A stretch of DNA of 64,000 bases from Anaerobaca sp035448545 (GTDB lineage: Bacteria > Planctomycetota > Phycisphaerae > Sedimentisphaerales > Anaerobacaceae). The stretch's first letter is position 1. The number at the start of each line of letters is the position of its first letter. The position numbers were made by a program, and so were the translations under genes. Shown here piece after piece: positions 30,550 through 39,640 of this stretch. The notes under the pieces were generated by a model. The model worked only from the letters and a program-made list of their open reading frames with translations. It made no database searches and was not told the DNA's origin. The stretch lies in assembly GCA_035448545.1 (NCBI GenBank), contig DAOTJE010000023.1, positions 5,368-69,367 on the forward strand. The letters run 5' to 3'.

Positions 30550-32418
30550 TCAGTTCAGGCGGCCGGCGGACCAGCGGATGGCGCGGCGGACGATCTCGCG
30601 GAAGTTCGGGTTGGCGTAGGCCTTGGAGTCGTGGCCGCCCTGGAAGCAACAGACGCGGGCCTTGCCGTAGTTCGGCCGCACCCAGCCGATGGTCGTGTCG
30701 CTGGTCGGCTCATCCGTCGTCAGCAGCACGTGATTATCGCTGGCGAACCACACGCCTTTGTAGCTCTCGTCGTGGATGGCGAAATCGCTCAGGCCGCGCG
30801 TGATCGGGTGATCGCGGTCGGCGATCCGGACGGTCAGGTCCACATCGTGCTTATAGGTGCCCGTCTTGAAGGCGACGCCGTCGATCGTCTGGTCCTTCAG
30901 TGGGTACTTGGCGCCGATGATCTTGCGGTACTCGTCCCAGTCGGGGAAGGCACCTTGCGCATGGTGTAGTGCCACGAGGCCGACGCCTTTGTCCTTCAGC
31001 AGGCTCTGGAAATTCTGCTGCCGCTTCGGCGAGATGTTCGCCGTCATGTTGTAGAGCACGATGACGTCGTACTCCCAGTCGGAGACATCCTCGAACAGCT
31101 CGCTGTGGTCTTTCTGTGCGGCCTCGACGTACGCAATGTCGTCACAGCCCTGGAACATCTCGAAGAACGGGTCATGCTCGAAGTCGTGCCCGCCCGTGAC
31201 AACGACCACGTTGATCGGGTTCAACGGCTTGACCATGATATTCCTGTAATAGACAAGGCTGTCGGGGTCGTGACCCTGGATGGCGAAGGTGCCGCTGGAG
31301 ACCTTGCGGCCGGCCATGCCCTGCGGCGGCGTCCAATCCTCCGGCTCCGTCCAGTCCACCGTGGTCTTGCCGTCGATCTGGATCGTAATGTGCTTGCCCA
31401 CGACCTTGATGTAATAGAGGAACCACTGCCCATCCTTCGAGGGCGCATTGTCCATCACGTCCTGCACGGCGTAGAGGCCGCCCGTCTTCCGGCGATCGCT
31501 GTGCGTCGAGTTGACCTGGCACTCGTACCCTTTGTCCGGCCAGCCGGTCTGCTGGTAGGCGGTGTGGAAATAAATGCCCGAGTTGGCCTTGGGCCTGGTC
31601 ATCACCTGGGCCTGGAACTCGAAGTCCTTGAAAGTGCCGCCGTTGACCGGTCCGACATAGAACAGGTGGCTGCGCTTGCCATGAACAACGAGCTGGCCGT
31701 CCTCGACGCGGAAAGTGCCCTCGTTCTCGCTGGCCCGCCAGCCCTCCAGGCCCCTGGTGCCGTCGAACAAGGCGACCCAACCGTCCGTCGCGTCATCAGG
31801 CAGCGGCTTGACCTGGATGTTCTTGTAATAGACAAGGCTCTTGGGATCATGGCCCTGAATAGCGAAGGTGCCGCGGTCAATCCGGCGACCGCCGCGATTC
31901 CAGCCTTCCGGCTCGATCCAGTTGACCGTCGTCTTGCCGTCGATCTGGATCGTGATGTGTTTGCCCACGACCTTGATGTAGTAGTGGAACCACTCGTTGT
32001 CTTTCGAGGGGGCATCCTTGTTCACATCCTGCACGCCGTAAAGACCCCCGGTCTTCTTGATGTCCGTGTGGGTCGTGTTGACCTGGCATTCGTAGCCTTT
32101 GTCGGGCCAGCCGGTCTGCTGGTAGGCGGTGTGGAAGTAGATGCCGGAGTTGGCGCCCGGCGTGGTCATCACGTCCGCCTGGAACTCGAAGTTCTTGAAC
32201 GTGCCGCCGTTGACCGGTCCGACATAGAACAGATGGCTGCGGTCGCCATGCACAACGAGCTTTCCGTCCTCCACCTTGAAGGTCCCCTGGTTCTCGCTGG
32301 CCCGCCAGCCGTCGAGCGTCTTGCCGTCAAAGAGCGATATCCAGCCGCCGTCGTTGGCGGCGCTGCATACCGTGATCAAGCAGCAGGTCAGCAATCCAAG
32401 TGTGGTCTTCTTCAGCAT
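30550..32418 (-). CDS. Tandem DUF1080 plus ThuA-like fusion protein
   Basis: 622 residues from the ATG at 32418 (GAGGAG 9 bases upstream), with a signal peptide (1-21, ending CSAAND). Two DUF1080 (3-keto-disaccharide hydrolase, concanavalin-like) domains follow, at about 25-205 and 210-400. They are nearly the same: both contain SHLFYVGPVNGGTFK, ANSGIYFHTAYQQTGWPDKGYECQVN and KVVGKHITIQIDGKTTV. A ThuA-like domain (about 405-620) ends the protein: INVVVVTGGHDFEHDPFFEMF, VGLVALHHAQGAFPDWDEYRKIIG, RVCCFQGGHD. DUF1080 members cleave 3-keto-glycosides and ThuA relates to keto-trehalose use, so a periplasmic keto-sugar step is likely. The gene lies between the oxidoreductase and the TIM-barrel gene. 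Confidence 0.9.
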   Translation of the reverse strand: MLKKTTLGLLTCCLITVCSAANDGGWISLFDGKTLDGWRASENQGTFKVEDGKLVVHGDRSHLFYVGPVNGGTFKNFEFQADVMTTPGANSGIYFHTAYQQTGWPDKGYECQVNTTHTDIKKTGGLYGVQDVNKDAPSKDNEWFHYYIKVVGKHITIQIDGKTTVNWIEPEGWNRGGRRIDRGTFAIQGHDPKSLVYYKNIQVKPLPDDATDGWVALFDGTRGLEGWRASENEGTFRVEDGQLVVHGKRSHLFYVGPVNGGTFKDFEFQAQVMTRPKANSGIYFHTAYQQTGWPDKGYECQVNSTHSDRRKTGGLYAVQDVMDNAPSKDGQWFLYYIKVVGKHITIQIDGKTTVDWTEPEDWTPPQGMAGRKVSSGTFAIQGHDPDSLVYYRNIMVKPLNPINVVVVTGGHDFEHDPFFEMFQGCDDIAYVEAAQKDHSELFEDVSDWEYDVIVLYNMTANISPKRQQNFQSLLKDKGVGLVALHHAQGAFPDWDEYRKIIGAKYPLKDQTIDGVAFKTGTYKHDVDLTVRIADRDHPITRGLSDFAIHDESYKGVWFASDNHVLLTTDEPTSDTTIGWVRPNYGKARVCCFQGGHDSKAYANPNFREIVRRAIRWSAGRLN

Positions 32419-32452
32419 GTCATAAATCTCCTCAAAGTCTTGTAGATCGATC

Positions 32453-33790
32453 TCAAAGTCGCCAGGGGCTGCGCAGGGCGCGCACCAGGCGGCGATTCGC
32501 CGTCTCGTTGTCGATGAACCGCTCCCGGACCGGGTCCCAGCGCAGCTTCTGTTCGAGGCGGATCGCGATGTCACTGATATGACAGAGAATGTCGGCCTGG
32601 ACCGAAGCATCGATGGGGCAGATGGCCTCCTTCCGTGTCTTGACACAATCGAGAAGGTTTCGCGCGTGGTTGTTGCTTTCGTACAGGCGCAGGTCGTTGG
32701 CACCCCACTCGATGTCGAGCAGGTCTTTCGGATGGGCGTTGATGCCGGAGCGATCGACGTGGACCCAGCCGTCGCTGCCTTCGAAGGCGGTGCCGTGATC
32801 GGTGGTCCGTCCGTAGCGTTGCTTCCATTCGTCGGGATAAGGACTTCCGGTGTAGTGCATGGTCACGCCGCTGTCGTATCGACAGGTCACATCCCAGTTC
32901 ATCGCGGTGTCGCAGACGCCTTCGGGGTCGGGCCAGACGCCCTTACCCTCGATCTCGAGCGGCCCGGTCAGTTCGCTACCGCCGCCCCAGAGGGCAATAT
33001 CGAGCGGATGCACGCCCCAGCCTGCGATGAAACCCAAAGCGTAGTCTGAGACGAACCACCACCACTGATTGGAGGTGCGGTCCGGCGTGTGCGGATGGTA
33101 CGGAGCCGGACCGAGCCACCTGTCGTAGTTTACCCAGTCCGGAGCCGGCACCGGCTTGCGCGAGCCGCCGGAACTGCTGCCCGGCGACCAGACGTTGATC
33201 GCGCGCAGCTTGCCGATCCGCCCGTTGCGCACCAGCTCGCAGGCGAAGCGGAAGTTCCGCTCCGATCGCTGTTGCGTGCCGAACTGGAAGATGGTGCCGA
33301 AGCGGTGACACGCCTCGCGCAGCGCCTGGTCCTCGGCCAGACTCAGCCCCATCGGTTTTTCGAGATAGATGTCCTTGCCCGCGCGGGCGGCTTCGAGCGC
33401 CACCAGCACGTGCCAGTGATCGCACGTCGCGATGTGCACGACGTCGATGTCCGGGCGGGCAACCAACTCGCGGAAATCCGTGTACGTCGCGCAATCCCTG
33501 TTCTTGTAATACTCATTGACGGTGTGGCAGCCGGCTTCGAGCACGGGCTTTTTCACGTCGCAGACCGCCACGACGCGGCAGTCGCCCTGCGAGAGGAAGT
33601 TCCGCATCACGTAGGTGCCCTGCGGCCCGACGCCGACCGTGCCGACGGTAATGCGCTCGCTCGGAGCCGCCGCGCCGGCCTTGCCCAGCGCCGACGGCCG
33701 AACCACGTAGGGAAACGCCACCGCCCCCAAGGTCAGCCCGGTCGCCCGCTGGATGAAACTGCGACGTGAAAGACGCGTCTGCTCGGCCAT
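32453..33790 (-). CDS. Tat-exported Gfo/Idh/MocA family oxidoreductase
   Basis: 445 residues from the ATG at 33790 (AAAGGAGG upstream). The twin-arginine signal is SRRSFIQRATGLTLGAVAFPYVV. An NAD(P)-binding Rossmann fold follows (TVGTVGVGPQGTYVMRNFL), then HIATCDHWHVLVALEAARAGKDIYLEKPMGLSLAEDQALREAC with the family Glu-Lys-Pro motif. The C-terminal Gfo domain has the planctomycete-type WNYDRWLGPAPYHPHTPDR-like region. As these enzymes are often used to oxidise C3 of sugars, it probably makes the keto substrate for the DUF1080 protein 34 bases downstream. Confidence 0.92.
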   Translation of the reverse strand: MAEQTRLSRRSFIQRATGLTLGAVAFPYVVRPSALGKAGAAAPSERITVGTVGVGPQGTYVMRNFLSQGDCRVVAVCDVKKPVLEAGCHTVNEYYKNRDCATYTDFRELVARPDIDVVHIATCDHWHVLVALEAARAGKDIYLEKPMGLSLAEDQALREACHRFGTIFQFGTQQRSERNFRFACELVRNGRIGKLRAINVWSPGSSSGGSRKPVPAPDWVNYDRWLGPAPYHPHTPDRTSNQWWWFVSDYALGFIAGWGVHPLDIALWGGGSELTGPLEIEGKGVWPDPEGVCDTAMNWDVTCRYDSGVTMHYTGSPYPDEWKQRYGRTTDHGTAFEGSDGWVHVDRSGINAHPKDLLDIEWGANDLRLYESNNHARNLLDCVKTRKEAICPIDASVQADILCHISDIAIRLEQKLRWDPVRERFIDNETANRRLVRALRSPWRL

Positions 33791-33995
33791 CTCAATCCTC
33801 CTTTGGACCCGTACGGACCAGCCCCCTGTAACGAAAGCCACCGTCCCGCCAGTCTACGCGGCCCTCTTGTCCGGCGTCAAACCAAAACCCTTTCCGGCGC
33901 CGAATGCCGGAGGTCTCCGTGTATCCTGGGGCCAGGATGAGGACACACCGTCATTCCGCCCGGCGTGATGGATATCGCGCCGGACGTATCGCGGC

Positions 33996-35420
33996 TCAGA
34001 AGCTGTAGCGGACGGCGAGGTAGGCGTTGGTGTTGTCTTCGAACTGGCCGAAGAAGGTGTAGGCCTCGTCGCCGAAGAAGACGTTGGAGCCGACCTCGAC
34101 GGTCAGATGGTCGCTGGCCTTGTAGTTGGCGATGGGCCGCAGGTAGACATCCTCGTCGGACGGGCAGTAGTAGGTGAACAGCGAGAGGTTCAGATTCTGG
34201 TTCATCAGCAGTTTGGTCAGGCGCAGCGTCGTGAGGTGGCGAAACTCGTCGCGTTTGGGCATTCCCGCAGGTTGGCTGTCCTCGTAGTCGCCGTAATCGA
34301 GGATCTGCTCGATGTAGTATTGAACGCCGGCCGTGAAATCGCGTCCGATCTCCTGCGTATAGCCGACGAGGTAGCGCAACTCGGAGTTGTTGATAAGGAA
34401 ATCGTCGCCGTCGCGGTCGTCGATGGAATCGTAGTAGCCGATCTCGGCGTTGCCGATGCCCTTGCCGACGGTGCCGCGAACGCTGGCGCCGTAGACGTAC
34501 AGCTCGGGAAAGACCGCGGCGTTCATCGCGTCATTGAAGCCACCGGGGCTCTTCCAGTAGCCCCAGTACCCATAGAGAGCCAGCTCGTAGTTGCGAATGT
34601 TGCGGTACAGACGCAGAGCCAGCTCATCCTCTTCGAGGAACTCCCGGCGTCGCTCGACGCTCAGCGTGTTGTCCTCGCCCGCCCGGTCGCCCAGCACAGG
34701 ATTCCAGTAAGACAGACGCTCGCCGCTGATGAAGCGGTCGGAGTCGAACTCCGGCGTATAGGCGACGTCCAGGTTCGCCCAGTCCATAAAGAAGCTGACC
34801 TTCACCGCATCCGACGGCGCCTTGAGATACTCGGTGTCGCGACCGACGAAGAACGACTGCCAGTCCTTCGGGAACAGATCGTTGATGAAGATCAGATCGC
34901 CCGTCCCCCAGGTCAGGACCTGGCGACCCAGCTTGACGTCCATCGTGTCGGTCGGACGCATGAAGAGGTTCGCTTCGCGCAGGTCGAAGACGCCCTTCTC
35001 CTCGACGCCGTCGCCGTAGAGGTCGCCCTTGACCTTGACGTCGCCCCAGTCGCGCATGCTGAACAGGTCGAACTGGTATCGCGCCTCCAGGATCGACATG
35101 TCTTTCTCGTGCGGATCGTTCTGGAGCCGGTAGCCCGCGCGCGCCTCGTAGAAGCCGTGGTACTCGGTGTCGAGCTTGTCGAAGAACTCCTTGATCGGAC
35201 CGGGCTTCGGCTCTTCGTCCTGCGCGGCAACGACAGGGCAACAGACGGCTGCGAACAGAACCTGAAAACCGAGTATCAGAGAGCAAGAAGCAAACGTCAA
35301 AATGGCGGATTCCGCCTTCGGCGGATGACTTCCTCCGTTTTGCACTGTGCTATCTGACCTTTGCTTTCCGGGTCGATATTCGCATTTCGGATTTCGCGTT
35401 TGCCCTGCCGCTCCGATCAT
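33996..35420 (-). CDS. Outer-membrane beta-barrel protein (DUF1302-like) of the RND export operon
   Basis: 474 residues, start fixed by ATGA overlap with the upstream gene's stop. An unusual 40-residue polar leader (residues 4-40, encoded partly by dispersed repeat DNA) precedes the hydrophobic signal (LTFASCSLILGFQVLFAAVCCPVVAAQ). The mature part is a long series of alternating beta strands (FYEARAGYRLQND, SILEARYQFDLFSM, VKVKGDLYGDGV, MDVKLGRQVLTWGTGDLIFINDLFPKDW) ending in YLAVRYSF with a terminal Phe. DUF1302-type barrels occur with RND/MMPL and LolA-like genes, as here. It probably forms the outer-membrane part of that system. Confidence 0.82.
   Translation of the reverse strand: MIGAAGQTRNPKCEYRPGKQRSDSTVQNGGSHPPKAESAILTFASCSLILGFQVLFAAVCCPVVAAQDEEPKPGPIKEFFDKLDTEYHGFYEARAGYRLQNDPHEKDMSILEARYQFDLFSMRDWGDVKVKGDLYGDGVEEKGVFDLREANLFMRPTDTMDVKLGRQVLTWGTGDLIFINDLFPKDWQSFFVGRDTEYLKAPSDAVKVSFFMDWANLDVAYTPEFDSDRFISGERLSYWNPVLGDRAGEDNTLSVERRREFLEEDELALRLYRNIRNYELALYGYWGYWKSPGGFNDAMNAAVFPELYVYGASVRGTVGKGIGNAEIGYYDSIDDRDGDDFLINNSELRYLVGYTQEIGRDFTAGVQYYIEQILDYGDYEDSQPAGMPKRDEFRHLTTLRLTKLLMNQNLNLSLFTYYCPSDEDVYLRPIANYKASDHLTVEVGSNVFFGDEAYTFFGQFEDNTNAYLAVRYSF
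35300..35409. repeat. Dispersed repeats inside the barrel gene's 5' end
   Basis: A first segment (about 35300-35366) matches 49015-49105 with scattered differences. A second (35374-35409, GGCAGGGCAAA...CGAAATCCGAAA on the minus strand) matches the start of the gene at 50856. Both are read in frame as the protein's polar leader. Confidence 0.7.
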
Positions 35421-36232
35421 CTCATGGCCTCCCTCGGGGGTCTGCGGAGATAGCGCTCCTCGAAGATGTCACCGATGCCGACGTTGTACCGGATGTCCGT
35501 GAACTCCATTTCGGTCTGCCCGCCGGTCTTGAGGTCTTTGACGAGCGACTTGGTCACCGTGGGGAATTCCTGGATCACCCTGACGTCCTTCGACTCGATG
35601 ATGCGATAGAGCTGGCCCTGCTTGTCGTAGAATTCCATCTTCATCGGGACGTAGGTCTTGCGGTCGATCGCGACGGTGTAGTAGCTGAACTCGACTTCCT
35701 CGGGCTTCTTCGGCACGTTCTTGACGACGAAGAGGGTGTCGGTGGTCTCGACCAGCTCATGCGTATCGAGGTCCAGACCGCGGCCGGAAACGTCTTCATA
35801 TACGAAGTCGGAACCGACGAAGCTGGTGCGCTTGTCGCTGGCGGCGATGCGCTTGACCAGATCGAGGGCCGGCAGGTACAACCAGCGGTCGTCGTCCTTG
35901 CCCTCGCCGGTGTGTTTCTGCACGAGGTAGACCATCCGCCGCACATCGGACGGGCGCTGGAAATACACGAAGTAATTCTGGTCGCCGCCGTCGGCAACGT
36001 CCTTGCGCAGGATGATGAACTCCCGCTCGCGGGTCTGGCCCGCCTTGTTGGTGATGGTCATCTTGACCGTGGCCTTGCCATCGTCGCCCTGGTAATAGGC
36101 GACGATGTTGGCCTTGTTCACGATCGTCTGGACGTCCGGCACGTCGCTATCGGCCGCAGAAACGCCGGCCACCAGGAACAAACCGAAAACCACAAACGCC
36201 GATAAGACCACGAAGCTTGTCTTGCGCAGCAT
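35417..36232 (-). CDS. LolA-like outer-membrane lipoprotein-sorting family protein
   Basis: 271 residues from the ATG at 36232 (GGGAGG 6 bases upstream), with a signal peptide (MLRKTSFVVLSAFVVFGLFLVAGVSAADS). The family features are DVQTIVNKANIVAYYQGDDGKATVKMTITNKAGQTREREFIILRK, FYVYFQRPSDVRRM, WLYLPALDLVKRIAASDKRTSFVGSDFVYEDV. These LolA/LppX-like proteins bind lipid in an open beta-barrel and are encoded beside MMPL/RND transporters. It overlaps the barrel gene at its 3' end. It is likely a periplasmic carrier for the lipidic cargo. Confidence 0.88.
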   Translation of the reverse strand: MLRKTSFVVLSAFVVFGLFLVAGVSAADSDVPDVQTIVNKANIVAYYQGDDGKATVKMTITNKAGQTREREFIILRKDVADGGDQNYFVYFQRPSDVRRMVYLVQKHTGEGKDDDRWLYLPALDLVKRIAASDKRTSFVGSDFVYEDVSGRGLDLDTHELVETTDTLFVVKNVPKKPEEVEFSYYTVAIDRKTYVPMKMEFYDKQGQLYRIIESKDVRVIQEFPTVTKSLVKDLKTGGQTEMEFTDIRYNVGIGDIFEERYLRRPPREAMR

Positions 36233-36255
36233 ACAACACCTCCCATTTTCCCGGA

Positions 36256-36444
36256 TCAGCCTTTGAACCCGAGCCTTCGCAGCAGCGTCATCATCGGACA
36301 CCAGTTGGTGAACGCCGACTGGAGCAGATTCAGACCGACGAAGCCCGTGAACAAGAGCCAGTACGACGAATGATAGTGCGCCAGCAGGGCGCTCACAAGC
36401 ACAAAGAACCCCGCGATTCCGCGGAGCATGGATTCCACCGTCAT
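36256..36444 (-). CDS. DUF2892 small inner-membrane protein
   Basis: 62 residues with two membrane helices (SMLRGIAGFFVLVSALLAHYH and SSYWLLFTGFVGLNLLQSAF) and the family ending FTNWCPMMTLLRRLGFKG. DUF2892 domains are found alone or attached to rhodaneses (YgaP type). It overlaps the MMPL gene's stop by 4 bases (ATGA) and is followed after 23 bases by the LolA-like gene. It belongs to the export operon. Its role is unknown; the Cys may be redox-active. Confidence 0.88.
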   Translation of the reverse strand: MTVESMLRGIAGFFVLVSALLAHYHSSYWLLFTGFVGLNLLQSAFTNWCPMMTLLRRLGFKG

Positions 36445-39314
36445 GGTTCACCTCTCTGTTTCTTCTCAACCGGATCGGTCTTCTGCTGCTGCGCCTGGAA
36501 CGCGCGACAAGCCTGTCGGCGCGACAGAACGCCGCAGATCACCGCCAGAACCGGCACAGCAGCGATGCTGAACCACATGAAACTGTTGAGGCCCATCTTC
36601 CCGAACTGATGAACATTCAGAAGCACAAGGACGACGCTCGCCAGTGCGATCACGAAACAGAACGCGCAGTTGCACCCGACGGACTGCGGGCTCGCGGCGA
36701 CCTTGAACAAGCGCTTTTCCGCCACCGTCAGAAGGGCCGGCAGAACCAGAAGGGTCACAATGCCCGACAGCGCCATGATCGCGCACAGGAAGACACCCAC
36801 GGTCTTGTAGGGGACCAGCGGCGCCGCCAGCAGAGGCAGGAAGCCGATGGCGATCACCAGCACATTGCGGCTGATGGCCCGCGCCGGCTCGCCGAACATC
36901 TCCGCGGCGCTGTGCTGCCACGAGCCGGTCTGGGCGTACGTCGCCCGCGCCCGTTCGAGGAAGTGAATGGCGAAGTCGACCGCCATGCCCAGCGTCAGGG
37001 CGCTGAGCACCGCCACGGGCATGTCGTAATCCTTGCCGACCAGCCCGATGATCCCGTAGATGACCAGGATGGTGATGGACAGCGGGATCATACAGATCAG
37101 ACCCCACAGCGGCGAGCGGAACAGGATCGCCATCATGATGAACACGATGATGAAGCTGCCCAGCAGCGACTGGAGCATGCCCCAGACCATTTTGTTCTGC
37201 CAGATGATGTTGATATAGGTCAGGCCCGCCCACCGGTGCTCGACCGGCATCGGCGAAGGGTTTTGGGCGAAGAATTCGTCCACCGCTTTGACGACCCGCT
37301 CCATGTCCTTGTTGTCGCCGCTCTTGAGCTGGAGCCAGAGATTGGTCTTGTCATAGTCGTTGGTAACGAAGTGCCACAGGTCGTCGGGCGTGTGGCTGCT
37401 CTGGAACTGGATCAGACACTCGGCCACGGCGGCGCCGGAGTCGGGGATGGTGTAGTTCTCGAGCCTGCCGTCGATCAGCTCCTGGTGCACCTTCTTGACG
37501 ATGCCGGCGATCGAGTTACTCTTGCCGACCAGACCCGTTTGCTCCAGGTACTGCTCCAGTTGCGAGATGTAGCGCAGGGCCTCGGGCTGCTTGAAGACCT
37601 TCAATCGCTCCTTTTCGAGGTCGAAGAAATCGATCAGCTCGTACCAGATTTCGGCGGCTTCCGACGTCGCGGAGGTCTCCTTCTCCCGGGCGTAACGGCC
37701 CAACTTCTCGAGCAGTGCGACCCGGGTCATGCCCGTCGACGCCTCCGCCAGGAGGGCCTTCTCAGCTTCGGCGAGCACCGCCGTGGCGGCAGGTAGACCG
37801 GCGGCCAAGTCTTCCGCCTTTGCCATGAGGCGGTTGCGCAGAGCCTGCACGTACTCGGTGCTCACGTTGGGATCGCTGGCGTCTTCCAGAACCAGATACG
37901 CCATGTAGGTTCCCGAGAAGTGCCGGTTCAGCTCGATATCCGCCTGGCGGATCGGATGGCTCATGGCAAACCACTTGATGGGGTTGTCGTTGATCTGAAT
38001 CTTCGTCACGCCGTAAACGGCCCCAGCAGCAACGAGCACGATGACCACCAGAATGGGCTTGGCTGCGGTGTAGGTGAACCGACCGGCCGCATGGAGCACG
38101 CGCGTCAGCCAGGTCTGCTTCGCTTCGTGCACGGCCGCAGCGCCGAAACCCTCCAGCGAGCGGTCCTTGAGGAACATGATGTAGGCCGGGACGAATGTCA
38201 CCGTGCAGACCCACGCCACCATGATGCCCCCCGCAACAAAGATGCCGAAGACCTGGACCGGCGGAATCGGCGTCAACGCCAGCGACGCGAACCCGGCCGC
38301 CGACGTCAAAGAGGTGTACAACATCGGCAGGAACAGGTTGTCCATCACCTCCAGCGTCGTTTCGCGCCGCCCCTTCTCCTTGGTGTAGCGGTCGAAGAAT
38401 TCCGACAGGATGTGCACCGAATCGACGACCGAGATCGGCATGAGAAAGATCGGAATCATCGAGCTCATGATGTGAACGGGAAAGCCCAAGCCGATCAGCG
38501 CGCCCATCGTCGAGATGACCGCGACCATCGCCACGATCATCGGCGAGATCACCAGCACCAGCTTGCGGAAGAACGCCAGCATCAGCAGGAAAATCACCAG
38601 CATCGCCAAGGGTGCCGAGATGGCCATCTGGATGAACATCTCGTAGCCGAAGGTGTCTTCCGCCACAGGCAGGCCGGTGATGTGGTATTCCTCGTCACCC
38701 TGGAACGTCGCGATCTTCTTCCGCAGGGCGCGGTAGACATCGTGACTGAGGTCCTTGCTGGTCAGTGGCAGGTACAAGCAGATCGCCTTGCCGTCCTCGG
38801 AGACGACCGTACCCTTGAGCAGCGGATTGGACAGGGCCTTGTCGCGAACAGCCAGCGCCTCGGCATCCGTTTCCGGCGGCTGGGACATCAGCCACTCGAA
38901 CGTCACGACGCCGGGACCACCTTGGCCGATGTGATCGACCGTGGACGGAGCCAGCAGGTCGACCTCGATCACACCGACCTGGCGGTTCGGATCGTCCTCG
39001 CTCGGCCAGCGCAGGGTCCTGGCGTATTCCGTCAGTTCATAGATATGGCGCAGCGAGCGGGTGTTGAATACACCCTCGGGATGGGCATGGTTGACGATCC
39101 CGACAACCACCATGTCCGACAGGACAAACTCCTCTTTGGTCTGGTCGTGGAAGACGCGCACCGGCTCATCGCCCGAGAGCATGTTCTCCGGGTCGGTGTC
39201 CACCCGGATGCGCGGGATCAGCGCTCCCAGCGCCAGGGTGAAGATGATCATCACCACCGTGACCAGCTTGTAGTGGCGCAGCGAAAAGTCTGTGATCGTG
39301 TGCTTCATTTCCAT
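36441..39314 (-). CDS. RND superfamily (MMPL-type) transporter
   Basis: 957 residues; start at 39314, with a second Met 2 codons later. The RND/MMPL architecture is clear: one helix, a periplasmic loop, five helices (MAISAPLAMLVIFLLMLAFF, LVLVISPMIVAMVAVISTMGALIGL, MIPIFLMPISVVDSVHILSEFFDRY), then a repeat of the same pattern in the second half (IIVFIMMAILFRSPLWGLICMIPL, SALTLGMAVDFAIHFLERA, VLVIAIGFLPLLAAPLV). The D-rich helix motifs (VDSVH, VDFAIHF) are the proton relay positions. It probably exports a lipid or hydrophobic compound. The carrier and barrel genes downstream are co-transcribed partners. Confidence 0.93.
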   Translation of the reverse strand: MEMKHTITDFSLRHYKLVTVVMIIFTLALGALIPRIRVDTDPENMLSGDEPVRVFHDQTKEEFVLSDMVVVGIVNHAHPEGVFNTRSLRHIYELTEYARTLRWPSEDDPNRQVGVIEVDLLAPSTVDHIGQGGPGVVTFEWLMSQPPETDAEALAVRDKALSNPLLKGTVVSEDGKAICLYLPLTSKDLSHDVYRALRKKIATFQGDEEYHITGLPVAEDTFGYEMFIQMAISAPLAMLVIFLLMLAFFRKLVLVISPMIVAMVAVISTMGALIGLGFPVHIMSSMIPIFLMPISVVDSVHILSEFFDRYTKEKGRRETTLEVMDNLFLPMLYTSLTSAAGFASLALTPIPPVQVFGIFVAGGIMVAWVCTVTFVPAYIMFLKDRSLEGFGAAAVHEAKQTWLTRVLHAAGRFTYTAAKPILVVIVLVAAGAVYGVTKIQINDNPIKWFAMSHPIRQADIELNRHFSGTYMAYLVLEDASDPNVSTEYVQALRNRLMAKAEDLAAGLPAATAVLAEAEKALLAEASTGMTRVALLEKLGRYAREKETSATSEAAEIWYELIDFFDLEKERLKVFKQPEALRYISQLEQYLEQTGLVGKSNSIAGIVKKVHQELIDGRLENYTIPDSGAAVAECLIQFQSSHTPDDLWHFVTNDYDKTNLWLQLKSGDNKDMERVVKAVDEFFAQNPSPMPVEHRWAGLTYINIIWQNKMVWGMLQSLLGSFIIVFIMMAILFRSPLWGLICMIPLSITILVIYGIIGLVGKDYDMPVAVLSALTLGMAVDFAIHFLERARATYAQTGSWQHSAAEMFGEPARAISRNVLVIAIGFLPLLAAPLVPYKTVGVFLCAIMALSGIVTLLVLPALLTVAEKRLFKVAASPQSVGCNCAFCFVIALASVVLVLLNVHQFGKMGLNSFMWFSIAAVPVLAVICGVLSRRQACRAFQAQQQKTDPVEKKQRGEP

Positions 39315-39403
39315 ATGCGTGGCCCAGTTTGCGCCGCCGAGCGGCCGACTTGTTCCATCAGAATTCCGCGCATTTCTTCCGCCAACGGTCGATTTTCCCT
39401 TCT

Positions 39404-39640
39404 TCAGTTCTTCACGATGCCGGAGAGGATGGCATGTTCATCGCGCGCGACGCTACCGCCCATGACTTTCGCGATGGTACCGCCGAACATCCTCGCCATC
39501 AAGGGCATGTTCATCTTCGGCATGGCTGCCATGATCGCCACCCCACCCAGCAGCATACCGACCACGATCCCGATCCCCCCTGCCGTCACGAAAGACTTGT
39601 TCCCTCGCGACGTCACCTTCTCCGTATCCAGCTCACTCAT
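39404..39640 (-). CDS. Small membrane protein of the export operon
   Basis: 78 residues from the ATG at 39640, which overlaps the ArsR stop (ATGA) and follows AAAGGG; a start at 39664 would add 8 residues. One hydrophobic helix (TAGGIGIVVGMLLGGVAIMAAMP, about 20-42) and a Met-rich stretch (KMNMPLMARMFGGTIAKVMGG) are visible. I do not recognise the family. Its place between the regulator and the RND gene suggests an accessory or metal-related part. Confidence 0.75.
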   Translation of the reverse strand: MSELDTEKVTSRGNKSFVTAGGIGIVVGMLLGGVAIMAAMPKMNMPLMARMFGGTIAKVMGGSVARDEHAILSGIVKN

